64,000 bases of DNA from Paragorgia papillata (Eukaryota > Cnidaria > Anthozoa > Scleralcyonacea > Coralliidae). The notes beneath the pieces were generated by a model that did no database searches, was not told the origin of the DNA, and saw only the letters and a list, made by a program, of their open reading frames with translations. Shown in pieces: positions 23,901 through 30,024 of the stretch (the first letter of the stretch is position 1; each line of letters starts with the position of its first letter). Both the position numbers and the translations under genes were made by a program. The stretch is taken from contig JAWNZC010000122.1 in the NCBI GenBank assembly GCA_035771165.1, positions 592,501 to 656,500 of the forward strand, written 5' to 3'.

Positions 23901-25082
23901 GATAAACTTCTGTTTATATGAAAGCGAGTTACCTGGTGGCTTGTAATATCTGAGAAGATTATCAGCAATGAAAGTGACATGAAGTAATGAATATAGAAAA
24001 TGCATCCCACTACGCCGAGTTACCCTGGCAAGTGTTTATAGGGGGAAATGTTTATCCCGTCTTGCCAAGATCCTGGCTGCCAGTGCCGAGTTCTCACAAG
24101 GGCGAGTCTCTATAAACACTGTGATGGGAAAAACAGTGTTTGTTCTATCGACCAGGAACTCACCATGTACCGAGGAACTTGGCTGGCTGGGTAACTCACC
24201 TCCATATAAACATGCCTTACATTAAGAGTTGACAACTCGATAGCAGTTTTATCTAAAAATTACCTAACAGACCATCCACACGGTTGAAAAGCATGTTGGT
24301 CGACCTACAAACAAACAAACAGTTTCAACTCTAATCATTCAAGTCCATTATTATGCACCTATCAAAGGTAAGGCCCAGGGTGGGGGTGGGGAGGGGGGGG
24401 GGGCAACCCACAGGGAAATTGAATCAGTAGAATAGCATTGTTGGTCAAAATACCCCTCGCTAAGTGCTAAAATATAGTATCAAGATAATTTTATGTGTCA
24501 AAAATCCCATCCCTCGAGCTTGTCAAGGAAGTCAAATTTCCCATGTGTTGGGATATGTCGATCAGTTAATATCCCTGGGGCTTAACATTGATGAGCATTA
24601 ACAAACTCATTAACAGAACAATTCATTACTTTATAGACACGAATCAAAATCCCCAATAACCTATCAATCCTTTGAGAACTTCCTCACAAGAAACACTATG
24701 TCTGTGGTTTATAACAAAGCTTTTGCCAAACAAAATGTTCATGCAAAATCGAACATACAAAAACTCGAAGTGTTAAATGGACACAACTCCACGCGCTCGA
24801 GTCAAAATAGTGCTAAACTAGAATAGATAAAGGCAAATTCTAGCCTTGATTCGTTTAGATTAGACTATCCAAATATAGACCTTCATTCTTTCGTACTTAT
24901 TTAACGCGATCCTCAAATCCTACCCACAAGAAACACAGTTAATAACAATCTAACAACACGTAACAAACATGGCGTTTAATAACATACCGTCCACAACTAT
25001 TAGCCATTTGGGCCACTTCCAACTCGGAATCGATGGCGTTTTGTAAGTCGACCATATCTATTCCCGGTGAATTATTAGTCAT
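2862..25082 (-). CDS. SETDB1: SETDB1 histone H3K9 methyltransferase, N-terminal part (gene level)
   Basis: SETDB1 (ESET/eggless) trimethylates histone H3 lysine 9 and works with ATF7IP in nuclear heterochromatin. Eleven exons, all with GT-AG borders, give about 474 residues. Order: start and acidic helix (1-31); predicted coiled coil with [14 protein letters not shown] (about 46-70); a long serine-rich, probably disordered region (about 72-335) with a SUMO-interacting-like acidic motif, [11 protein letters not shown]; then the Tudor region (about 336-474). The Tudor blocks [40 protein letters not shown] and the following [17 protein letters not shown] align with human SETDB1 ([52 protein letters not shown]). 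Intron phases agree at every junction except after exon 7, which has one extra base. The MBD, pre-SET and SET domains are not in the window; the gene continues past the left edge. Confidence 0.92.
2997..3446. repeat. (AAAC)n microsatellite
   Basis: About 450 bases of AAAC units with scattered ACG and AAAAC variants, in the SETDB1 intron between exons 10 and 11. The open frames on both strands here are low-complexity by-products. Confidence 0.98.
3478..3624 (-). CDS. SETDB1: SETDB1 exon 10 (Tudor)
   Basis: 147-base exon with [20 protein letters not shown] and [19 protein letters not shown], aligning with human [31 protein letters not shown]. The aromatic and DDG residues of the Tudor fold are kept. 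Acceptor GCCAAAG, donor ATAAAG|GTACAG, phase 1 on both sides. Confidence 0.93.
4590..4735. repeat. Hairpin repeat with CTCGTTCGCTGCGCTC turn
   Basis: GATATGGACTTTATATTCTC on the left is mirrored by the reverse complement on the right, flanking a turn CTCGTTCGCTGCGCTC. Architecture resembles the CTCGGCTTCGCCTCG hairpin family elsewhere in the window, with a different sequence. Confidence 0.6.
4736..5287. mobile_element. GTAACTAGTTAC-array element
   Basis: About 550 bases starting CAGTGCTGTGAGTAAC and ending GTAACTTTTACAGCACTG, so the ends are inverted repeats. Both subterminal regions are packed with the palindrome GTAACTAGTTAC. Further copies: 34634-35470, 40010-40570, 42745-43180 and 50930-51450. 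No coding potential. CAGTG..CACTG ends suggest a hAT-type element, but I could not confirm a target duplication. Confidence 0.7.
5333..5447 (-). CDS. SETDB1: SETDB1 exon 9 (Tudor)
   Basis: 115-base exon encoding [20 protein letters not shown], then [18 protein letters not shown]. This is the clearest match to SETDB1: human reads [20 protein letters not shown] and later LYVGSRVVAKY. Acceptor TTATTAG, donor GTTG|GTGAGT, phase 0 in and phase 1 out. Confidence 0.93.
5519..5940. mobile_element. Foldback MITE with 9-base target duplication
   Basis: Arms begin CAATCTCGTTCCCAGAGCCC and end with its inverse, flanked by AGGTCAGTG (5510-5518) and AGGTCAGCG (5941-5949), a 9-base duplication with one change (MULE-like). 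The middle has an ATG frame (5669-5737) starting [18 protein letters not shown]. It lies in the SETDB1 intron between exons 8 and 9. Confidence 0.8.
6157..6194 (-). CDS. SETDB1: SETDB1 exon 8 (38-base exon)
   Basis: Encodes [12 protein letters not shown] between CTTACAG and GTATTT, phase 1 in and phase 0 out. It aligns with human TLIAIQTVGPGK of the first Tudor fold, directly before the KYKVKF strand supplied by exon 9. Confidence 0.82.
6243..6835. repeat. Pentanucleotide-type tandem repeat (CTCTA/CCATT)
   Basis: About 590 bases of drifting five-base units (ACTCT, ACTCC, ATTCC, ATTCT). Lies between SETDB1 exons 7 and 8. Its open frames are artefacts. Confidence 0.95.
6839..6877 (-). CDS. SETDB1: SETDB1 exon 7 (micro-exon with a +1 frameshift)
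   Basis: A 39-base exon reading [13 protein letters not shown], matching human RILGKKRTKTWHK at the start of the Tudor region. The acceptor is GGTCAAG and the donor CCCTG|GTAGGC. Joining it to exon 8 needs 38 bases; the observed length puts the next codons out of frame and gives an immediate TGA. One surplus base in the TTTCCC run would explain this. The exon sits between two simple-repeat tracts of 590 and 785 bases. Confidence 0.62.
7017..7802. repeat. Tetranucleotide tandem repeat (GGTT/CGTT/AGTT)
   Basis: About 785 bases of four-base units with a higher-order period TTCGTTAGTTGGTTAA (16 bases) repeated many times. It lies between SETDB1 exons 6 and 7. Confidence 0.96.
7936..8181 (-). CDS. 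SETDB1: SETDB1 exon 6
   Basis: 246-base exon encoding [20 protein letters not shown] through QPSFASHII, serine-rich with an acidic PIELEDFE motif. It joins exon 5 in phase 2 (AG|G gives Arg before MSAA) and ends in phase 2 at TATCAG|GTTAGT. Confidence 0.85.
8355..8378. repeat. (AT)n microsatellite
   Basis: Short run of AT dinucleotides in the SETDB1 intron upstream of exon 6. Confidence 0.95.
8760..8820 (+). ncRNA. Hammerhead-ribozyme-like motif (Penelope-type remnant)
   Basis: The plus strand reads CTGACGA, a small GGGC..GCTC stem, GAAG, then a short CGT..ACG stem and TTC. This follows the hammerhead order CUGANGA - stem II - GAAA - stem III - UH known from Penelope-like elements and retrozymes. 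The GAAA core box is changed to GAAG, so it is probably inactive. Related copies on the minus strand lie at about 37757-37806 and 45513-45562. Confidence 0.45.
8822..9012. repeat. Inverted partner of repeat at 11774-11945
   Basis: Contains GTTTACGATTAAGATACCTG and CACATGCATAGATATAGT (twice in tandem here, once in the other copy). The segment 11774-11945 is its reverse complement, giving a 170-190-base inverted pair about 2.8 kb apart in one SETDB1 intron pair. Confidence 0.8.
9040..9471. mobile_element. Foldback MITE with TTA target duplication
   Basis: Arms start ATAAGCCATTTGCACGATGA and end with the inverse, with TTA on both sides (9037-9039 and 9472-9474). A three-base TWA duplication is typical of PIF/Harbinger elements. 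Arm fragments recur near 26005 and 27240. The interior contains GGGTTAGGGTTT, which is only a short telomere-like string. Confidence 0.78.
9494..10082. mobile_element. TTAA-flanked MITE, TIR GGTGGCTCCCTA
   Basis: Ends GGTGGCTCCCTA and TAGGGAGCCACC are flanked by TTAA on both sides, as expected for piggyBac or Kolobok transposons. About 590 bases, AT-rich, no reading frame. A partial copy of the end is in the K2P first intron at about 30046. Confidence 0.75.
10302..10586 (+). mobile_element. 5S rRNA-derived SINE, copy 1
   Basis: The head (10331-10393) reads AGTTAAGCCCGGTTAGACGG then GTTAGTACTTGGATGGGTGA and CCACTTGGGAATGACCCCG, closely matching the 3' part of 5S rRNA. A body with CTTCGAGGGTTTTTCG and GGTTTTCCTCCCTCCGCAAA follows, and an AATAAA-rich tail. 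The paralogous repeat at 11590-11620 lacks it (CTCGCGAAATACGGG), fixing both insertion edges. Confidence 0.88.
10586..10750. repeat. Paralogue of 11617-11775
   Basis: About 160 bases starting GAAATACGGGCTGACCCGTA, nearly identical to 11617-11775. With 10275-10301 it forms the original unit that the 5S-SINE split. The 11594 copy has an ATG frame [14 protein letters not shown]; in this copy the SINE interrupts it. Confidence 0.8.
11085..11486 (-). CDS. SETDB1: SETDB1 exon 5 (serine-rich, SIM-like motif)
   Basis: 402-base exon, phase 2 on both sides, encoding [20 protein letters not shown] followed by an acidic IDDEVEEVF stretch and a long polar region ending [11 protein letters not shown]. The [11 protein letters not shown] segment fits a SUMO-interacting consensus and sits where human SETDB1 has its IEIPDEDDD stretch. 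Several RxxS and SP sites suggest phosphorylation (inference). Acceptor TTTACAG, donor ACGAG|GTACTT. Confidence 0.88.
11590..11950. repeat. Dispersed repeat, SINE-free copy
   Basis: Contains GGAAATGGCGGCTGTCGAGG continuing without a break into AAATACGGGCTAACCCG, so it preserves the site before SINE insertion. The right part (11774-11945) is the inverse of 8822-9010. Confidence 0.8.
12390..13374. mobile_element. GAGTTACCCGG-type MITE, about 985 bases
   Basis: Ends GGGCCTGTTT and AAACAGGCCC; both subterminal regions are arrays of GCCGAGTTACCCGGCAAG-like units and palindromes such as CTCGGCTAGCCGAG. Further copies: 52701-53268, a truncated one at 42468-42639, and a diverged one at 23844-24226. 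The GGGCCTGTTT end resembles PIF/Harbinger termini, but a clean TWA duplication is not seen. Lies in the intron between SETDB1 exons 4 and 5. Confidence 0.72.
13494..13787 (+). mobile_element. 5S rRNA-derived SINE, copy 2
   Basis: Same structure as 10302-10586: 5S-like head (GTTAGTACTTGGATGGGTGA, CCGTCTGGGAATAACCCCGT), body with GTGCTTCGAGGGTTTTTCGC, then a different 3' part (GAGCCTCTGGCTCGGATGAT) and an ACGTTAAATAAATCATTACT tail. It is longer in the body than copy 1. Confidence 0.88.
14065..14292 (+). pseudogene. LINE ORF2 C-terminal fragment
   Basis: Encodes [20 protein letters not shown] and [14 protein letters not shown], the arrangement seen near the C-terminus of non-LTR retrotransposon proteins (charged TR motif, then W-N-L-P/N-like block). 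The frame is cut by the TTAA MITE at 14293. Confidence 0.65.
14293..14772. mobile_element. TTAA foldback MITE, full copy 1
   Basis: Near-perfect inverted arms of about 220 bases, ends AGTGCACATGAAACG and its inverse, with TTAA on each side. It sits in a LINE fragment. The TTAA target fits piggyBac or Kolobok. Arms share GTCTTATTTGAA and CATAATGAGTTATC with copy 2. Confidence 0.85.
15240..15540. repeat. Hairpin repeat with CTCGGCTTCGCCTCG turn
   Basis: Stem GGAGTGTTTCATCAGGATAT / inverse around the turn CCTCGGCTTCGCCTCG (15395-15515), after an AT-rich leader CTCATTAATAATTCATGAGG shared with 1-60. Just left of SETDB1 exon 4 on the map, thus in the intron after it. Confidence 0.75.
15604..15750 (-). 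CDS. SETDB1: SETDB1 exon 4
   Basis: 147-base exon, phase 2 on both sides, encoding [20 protein letters not shown] and a Ser/Thr/Asn-rich continuation ending SPSST. Low complexity suggests a disordered linker. Acceptor TTTTGTAG, donor CACAAG|GTACTG. About 6 kb of repeat-filled intron separates it from exon 3. Confidence 0.82.
16975..17490 (-). mobile_element. TATACAAT element with a captured or residual exon, copy 1
   Basis: Ends TATACAAT and ATTGTATA, flanked by ATAA on both sides (4-base duplication). A hairpin with a GCCGAAGCCGAAGGC turn lies at one end. The minus strand has an ATG frame ([20 protein letters not shown], continuing with a lysine-rich stretch) at about 17385-17269. A second copy is at 49352-50348. 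The encoded peptide looks like an N-terminal exon of a transposase; I do not recognise its family. Confidence 0.72.
18000..18160. repeat. 27-base minisatellite, six copies
   Basis: Direct repeat GGGAGAGGGGAGTTGGGGGA plus TTATCAT, six units with minor A/G changes, no spacer. Located just ahead of a LINE fragment. Confidence 0.96.
18165..19162 (+). pseudogene. LINE reverse-transcriptase C-terminal part, split by a MITE
   Basis: Encodes [20 protein letters not shown] and [20 protein letters not shown] (thumb and connection of a non-LTR reverse transcriptase) to 18538. It is interrupted by the foldback MITE, then resumes as [20 protein letters not shown] and ends in a stop at 19160-19162. A frame change near 18240 shows it is dead. 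Confidence 0.82.
18539..19032. mobile_element. TTAA foldback MITE, full copy 2
   Basis: Ends AGGGCA and TGCCCT with TTAA on both sides; long inverted arms share GAAAATTAAGTTTGTCTTA with the copy at 14293. It interrupts a LINE coding fragment, as copy 1 does. Confidence 0.85.
19323..19845. mobile_element. Non-autonomous hAT element
   Basis: Left end CATGGGTGGAAAAAATA, right end (inverse) CAGGGGTGGAAAAAATA, flanked by perfect 8-base duplications GTATGTAT (19315-19322 and 19846-19853). The interior is AT-rich with no transposase. The right duplication merges with a TATG microsatellite. Confidence 0.83.
20213..20735. mobile_element. Possible hAT-like element, TIR CAGGGCTGCA
   Basis: Ends CAGGGCTGCAAATAA and TCTGCAGCCCTG are inverted repeats of the hAT CAGGG type. 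The interior repeats TTGGTCAG and GGACAT motifs. The 8 bases on the two sides do not match, so the assignment is tentative. Confidence 0.5.
21053..21127 (-). pseudogene. tRNA-Ala-like sequence (pseudogene or SINE head)
   Basis: The minus strand reads GCTTCCATAGCTCAGTGGGC, AGAGCACTGCACTAGCATCG, CAGGGTCGTGGGTTCAAATC. D-arm, anticodon arm (loop CTAGCAT, anticodon AGC) and T-loop are in place, but the 3' T-stem and acceptor strands do not pair with their partners. So it is not a working tRNA. Confidence 0.6.
22079..22157 (-). CDS. SETDB1: SETDB1 exon 3 (coiled coil)
   Basis: Encodes [20 protein letters not shown] and six further residues, with a heptad-like pattern of hydrophobic residues. In human SETDB1 the N-terminal coiled coil binds ATF7IP; the same role is inferred here. 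The acceptor is CATGTAG and the donor AACAG|GTTTGT; it ends in phase 2. Confidence 0.85.
22361..22674. mobile_element. Tc1/mariner-type MITE
   Basis: Ends CAGTCAAACCAGATGTTCTT and the inverse AAGAACATCCAGTTTGACTG with TA on both sides. 314 bases with no frame; inner arms also contain the inverse pair ACTTCGCATAACATGAAG. It is close to SETDB1 exon 3. Confidence 0.78.
23844..24226. mobile_element. Diverged GAGTTACCCGG-type MITE
   Basis: Begins GTCTGTTTATATGGAGGTGA and ends CACCTCCATATAAACATGCC, with GAGTTACTCGG-like subterminal units. A diverged relative of 12390-13374; it ends about 40 bases before SETDB1 exon 2. Confidence 0.6.
24264..24304 (-). CDS. SETDB1: SETDB1 exon 2 (41-base exon)
   Basis: Short exon between TTTGTAG and GTAATT. 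It encodes [13 protein letters not shown] and joins exon 1 in phase 2 and exon 3 in phase 1. It leads into the coiled-coil segment. Too short to stand out by itself; support is from splice sites and phase agreement on both sides. Confidence 0.82.
24988..25082 (-). CDS. SETDB1: SETDB1 exon 1 (start codon)
   Basis: ATG at 25082 opens [20 protein letters not shown], 31 residues, then a GACG|GTATGT donor in phase 2. The next exon starts with the single G needed to finish the codon. The start is chosen because it is the first Met in this frame and the exon joins in frame to the coiled coil. No extra upstream exon was recognised. Confidence 0.82.
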
Positions 25083-25512
25083 CGTTAATTACCCATTATA
25101 ATCCGAGTCCCATACACCATTTATACGACTAAGACATAACTGTATAGTTGTTTTCCCTCCTTCAGTCGACTGTTCACCAGGGCGCATGACCTTCCTTCAT
25201 GCATCGTGGGTTGCTGCCCTCTGATTGGTCAGAAGTTTAAAATTTCCGGAAAGTAGCTACACGGCCGCGAAATTTGATTGGGCGAAAGACTGTGACATGC
25301 GCTTGGCCTGTGCATAGCCTCGGGCAGCGGTTTTTCCCATTAGTGAATGTTGTTGTTTTTTTGTGGCAATGCTTACAGAATACAGACTGAGAAATTTTCT
25401 TGCAAAAGGAGGAAATTTTTGGCAGGGGTGGGTTGGCTAGAAGTCTCACTATGATAATACAGAAATAATGTATTTCGCTAACTTGAATCTGTCTAGCTAC
25501 GCAAATCGAAGA

Positions 25513-25680
25513 ATAGAGCGTTTTCACTCACGTGATCGGTGGCCCCATGGAAGTGGTGAAACAATACGAAATATTTGAATAAGAAAGAGCTAATTCCCAT
25601 ACCGTACACCAATATGGCCGCCATTTCATTGTTTTGGTACATCAATATGGCCGCCGTGACGTCAGATGAAAACGCTCTAT
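25513..25680. mobile_element. Small MITE, TIR ATAGAGCGTTTTCA
   Basis: 168 bases with 14-base ends ATAGAGCGTTTTCA and TGAAAACGCTCTAT, internal CACGTGA/TGACGTCA and two copies of ATGGCCGCC. Close to the SETDB1 start, so it may affect that promoter (inference). Confidence 0.7.
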
Positions 25681-27944
25681 AGCGCGGAAAAGAAGCAGCT
25701 GTCTTGGAATTACGTTTTTTAAACTTTTTTTTGTGTGAGGAAGTGACTTTCTTTAGATTTTCAACTGAAAATGTATAATACAACAATTATTGAATTCGAC
25801 TTTTTTTATATAAATAATTCGCTACCCCTCCGCAAAAGGCCCTGGGGACGAGGTTGATCAATTATTTTTCGGTCTTGGCACTTGGCAGGTAACACAGACT
25901 TCAACCTAGATAATTTTTTATATCAAAAAGGTCTCATCCAACAATTGTTTATTTTCTGCCACTGCGTTGCCTTTGAGGTCTTTGAGTGGAGGGACCAATG
26001 CACAATGGCGTTGGGTGACTACAACTACCAAGGATACTTTGCTAGCATCCAAGTGCTGATCAGTCATGATTGCCAGAGTCGGACTGGCTCCGTATCGGGG
26101 GCGGTGCCATTAGGGAGAGGGGCGCCGTCAGGGTTTCTTTCAGAATATTTAACAAGGGGGCAAAACACGCAATACTTACTACGTGTGGGGCAAGGAGCGG
26201 CGAATGCGCGACCAGCTTTTAGGGGGGTCTGGGGGCATGCGCCCCCGGAAAATTTTGAATTTTAGAGTCTCTGAAATAGCATTTCCTGCATTTTGAGGGG
26301 AGTTTGAAAGAGTTTTGAAGGATATAAAATACAACAAAATATTCAAATATACTCATTTTATATAGGAATACACCATAACATGCAAGGCATGCATCATGAG
26401 GACAGTGTGTACCATTAATTAGGTGACTACTTCATGTCAGGCTGTCAGCTGCGTGAAGCGTACTAAAATATTATTTATTCGTAATATACTATTAGCTGTA
26501 CCATACTGATTAAAACGTAGAACGACTATAAATCCAAAATCGGGTTTTGAAATAGGAATTGCATTACATATCAAATATAATATTATACAACGGGAAAGGG
26601 GCGCAGTAATGGCTGATGATTGATATCTGATGATGTTTCGATAGTATGACTGGCAAAACCAAGATGGCGGCTGAAGTGACGAAGTTGACGAAAGTCAAGA
26701 GGGTGCTTCTTTGAGGAAATTACTGCTTTGAATTAACAGAAAAAAAGAATACATTCGTAAATGATAGTTGGTTGGCAATTAAAGTCATTCACCAGCCGTG
26801 GGGCGGCAGTGTTTTATTGCAATCTACGTCATTAATGATACTCAAAAGTATCTTAACAAAAGTATTTCTACAAAACATTATATTTAGGTTATCTTCATTC
26901 CTGTCCGAGGGCTTCCCCAGAGGTGAATAAAATCGTCTGGCGTTAGCCAGAATAAAATACTAAAGACCGATTCGGAGAGGAGGGAGTTAAGGGAATCAAA
27001 GCCAAAAAACGAGTGAAATAAAAGCAAGAAGTTCCATCACTGAAAACAAATCCAAAATTCGGACACTACGAATAGAAACTCATAATTTTTCCCGTACGTA
27101 CTGATGTTGCTGAGGTTTCCAACAGGCTTGAAACAATTCTTTATTAGTTGTAAATGTGACGTCATCAGGGCTACCTAATTTGCCCCGGGCCCCACAATTT
27201 CTCTCGGCCCTCAATATCTATGTGATAAATGGAAGAAACTGGCAAAGCATTCTGGTAGTTCTACATGTAATCTGGTCTATTCCAAATAATGAAATTGAAA
27301 TGCGACCAACTGAAAGTTTGGTTTACATGCGATAAAATCGCTAGCTGTCGGATCACGCCATCTGCGTGCATGCGATTAGGTAAACTGACAGATGATCTAA
27401 CAAGTTGGTGTTGAGTTCTGTGAGTAAAAAAGAGTAAGTAAAAATTAGAATGCCTAATACAGCTTCTCGAATCAAAACCGATATGGTCATGGCATTTGGG
27501 TTTGAAAAGCAGTAGAAAAGTATCGGTGAATCATGGACATAAATTATGTACATGCATAGTCTAGCCCCCTGTGAAGTGCAGTCAATTGTAGGTCCATATT
27601 TGGTAAATGGTAATTAGTATTGTCGATAAGCGTAACTGCCAAATAAACAAAACTCGTTAATTGCCAGTCAAAAGACATTCTCGCTAAATATTACAAGCTA
27701 TAGTCACAGAATTACACTTTCATCGTTCAGTCTTGGTAAGTAAAAACATTAATCGTCCATTATATAACGTTAGTGATTGACACTTTGTCCGGTTTCACCA
27801 CTCAATTTCCAAACTAATAAAGAATTAAGTGAATATAGCATTGTTATACAACATGTAGTTAATAATGCCAAATATTATTTGTATATAAATATATACCCAC
27901 TAATTCAACGATTATATATATATATATATCTATACAGAACTCGT

Positions 27945-28170
27945 TGACTAATAACTTATCGGGCAGGGCCCCTATAGTCACTGTGAAAGCAACAGTACCG
28001 ATATGATAGTCTGCAGTTGCAGTGTCGCCGGTTCGATTCCAGCGCTGCTGTGCAATCCAAGCCAGGCAACTAGCGCGTTGACTAATAACTTATCGGGCAG
28101 AGCCCCTTGACTCACTGTGAAAGCAACAGTACCGATAGTCTGCAGATTCCAGCGCTGCTGTGCAATCCAA
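27945..28170. repeat. Two-copy tandem with a tRNA-like B-box
   Basis: GTTGACTAATAACTTATCGG and GTGAAAGCAACAGTACCGAT occur twice about 130 bases apart. The first copy contains CCGGTTCGATTCCAGCGCTG, a good B-box; the second lacks 22 bases there. A separate TGTTCGAATCCCC follows at 28290. Probably tRNA-derived SINE material. Confidence 0.55.
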
Positions 28171-28605
28171 GCCGGCCTCTAGATCTGTGTTGGAATGACA
28201 CTAGTGTGGGAATGATATTTAGCTAGTGCTGCTCATCTCCGAGTGACGAACCTACCGTGACCTACGTACCAATGTATACCGGGTAAGTTCGCGTGTTCGA
28301 ATCCCCGTAGCAGACAAAGGAAACCGGCAATATATGTATAATTTCAATCATGAACATGCATCAATCAGTCACCAGATATACCCGAGTGGCTACATTCATA
28401 AGCAAACAAAGCCGAAGAGAATATTGTTATATATTCAGTGGCGTATACGTAGGAACCAATGCAAGTTGATCTTGGAAGGGCACAGCTTCAAAAGGGCACT
28501 TTGTTCAGGGGGTAGGACTTCAAAAGGACACTTGAAACACATGTTTTATCATAAAAAGGGCACTTAATTTTCTGTTGCAAAAAGGGCACTTCATGACAAA
28601 GTTGA

Positions 28606-28627
28606 GGGGGGGGGGGGGGGGGGGGGG
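28606..28627. repeat. Poly-G run
   Basis: About 22 consecutive G bases; a similar run is at 55229-55252. Length in an assembly is unreliable for such runs. Confidence 0.95.
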
Positions 28628-28855
28628 AGAGGAGACATGCCCCGTTTTCCTCCCGGTTCCTAGGCCCCTGGTTATATTTTTGTGACTACTGAACCAATAT
28701 TTGCATGTTTCTCTTTAGTGTTTGTTACCCAAAATGTATATGCATAAACAAATTAAAATGCATAAACATGAGCAAAAACGCATCAGTCCGTCCGTCTGTC
28801 TGCAGTCTGGCGAGTGCAATCAAGCGTTTTATTCATACATGTGTATAGGTCTGGA

Positions 28856-29160
28856 TACCCTGCGAGTCAGAGCCCCTTTCCGACCTACGCAAGCTTCGGG
28901 GTAAAGTGGGCTCTGCCAACAAACTCGATATTTCTTTTTGAGCATGCGTGAACGGTTGCCAAGATACTATTTTGGGCCCAGGCTCTAACGCGTCACTTTC
29001 TATTTTCCTGCTTACGCGTGTTCGTAAACTAGAACTTGTTTGACCAGTTTAAAACCTGACTGACTCGCCCCAGACTTGGGGCGAAGATCGAGTTTGTAGG
29101 CAGAGCCCACTTTCCCCCGAAGCTTGCGTAGGTCGGAAAGGGGCTCTGACTCGCAGGGTA
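28856..29160. mobile_element. TACCCTGCGAG-ended foldback element, second type
   Basis: Ends TACCCTGCGAG and CTCGCAGGGTA as in 1220-1512, but the arms read TCAGAGCCCCTTTCCGACCT. Flanks share TATAGGTCTGG / TATAAGGTCTGG, a target duplication with a one-base length change. The same ends on different interiors suggest one transposase moved both. Confidence 0.72.
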
Positions 29161-29255
29161 TATAAGGTCTGGTGAGCTAATAATGTGGCTTGTTGAACGT
29201 TTCCCTAAAAAATATTTTAAAAACCCGCAGGCAGAGGTAGGCTGCAGTCTTTGTT

Positions 29256-29662
29256 AGACCCCGTTCACACGATGCCGGTACAATTTGAAAACGGAACAAA
29301 ATCATGCCGGTGTGTAAATACAGGCCAAAAAGTCTTGCGTTTACACGGTGCCGGTATAATATAATGACGGATTAGCATGTGACTATTCTCTTCCAATGAG
29401 AATTGAGAAGACTTTGTGAATACTGCTGACCCGAATACTGTGGTCGTATATATCGTGATTACCGTCATCAAACTGTGACGGCACGGGCGTTTACACGATA
29501 CCGGTTAGTGTCCGTTTCCATTTCATGCCGTCAAGGAACCCGTCTTCATTTTGTGCCGTTTTCATGTCATTTTTGTGCCGGTATTGTGTAAACGCAAGGC
29601 CTAATTAAACGGCATGATTTTGTTCCGTTTTCAAATTGTACCGGCATCGTGTAAACGGGTCT
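29256..29662. mobile_element. Foldback MITE just upstream of the K2P start
   Basis: Long arms: CACACGATGCCGGTACAATT followed by TGAAAACGGAACAAAATCAT, mirrored at the right. Ends AGACCCCGTT / AACGGGTCT. Related in motif (ACACGAT.CCGG) to the elements at 41784-41997 and 52013-52230. It ends 55 bases before the channel ATG, so it may supply 5' UTR or promoter sequence (inference). Confidence 0.72.
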
Positions 29663-29716
29663 GAATATTACTCTAGTTAATATTATTCTTGGTATAGGTG
29701 AGCCCGCAGTTGGACA

Positions 29717-30024
29717 ATGAAAGCTGAAACAAAACACAAATTACTCACGGCTCTCTGTCGGACTATATTCTTCTGGGTATACTCTATCCTTGGTGCATTG
29801 ATTTTCATGGCAATTGAAGGAAATGACGCTGACTCAAGTAAAAACGACAAGTTTCTTTATGAAGAAATAAAAAGGAATTTAACTGCACAATACAATATAA
29901 ACGAGACGGCTTTTGATGAAGTGACTAAAAAGCTCGAAAGAAGCGTCTGTTTTGTATACAGATAGAAGTGACTGGTCTTTTGGCAGTTCCTTGCTGTTTG
30001 TTCAAAGTATTGTGACAACGATAG
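29717..30024 (+). CDS. K2P exon 1 (TM1, cap, pore helix 1)
   Basis: Starts MKAETKHKLLTALCRTIFFW. The written frame ends at TAG 29963-29965, but the +1 frame from about 29952 continues DRSDWSFGSSLLFVQSIVTT into the donor GATAG|GTAGGA. The TTTT run at 29950-29953 is the likeliest site of the surplus base. The exon ends in phase 1 inside the GYG glycine codon. Confidence 0.85.

Larger units (their letters stand above)
25083..29716. other. Intergenic region between SETDB1 and the K2P gene
   Basis: Divergent spacing: SETDB1 starts at 25082 going left and the channel starts at 29717 going right. I see no supported coding exon. It holds a 168-base inverted-repeat element (25513-25680), hAT-like fragments (26060-26320), ATAAAATCGTCTGGCGTTAG repeat (26930), a tRNA-like tandem (27945-28170), a poly-G run (28606-28627), a MULE-like element (28856-29160) and a foldback element (29256-29662). 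Promoters of both genes should lie here, but no element can be named from sequence. Confidence 0.6.
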
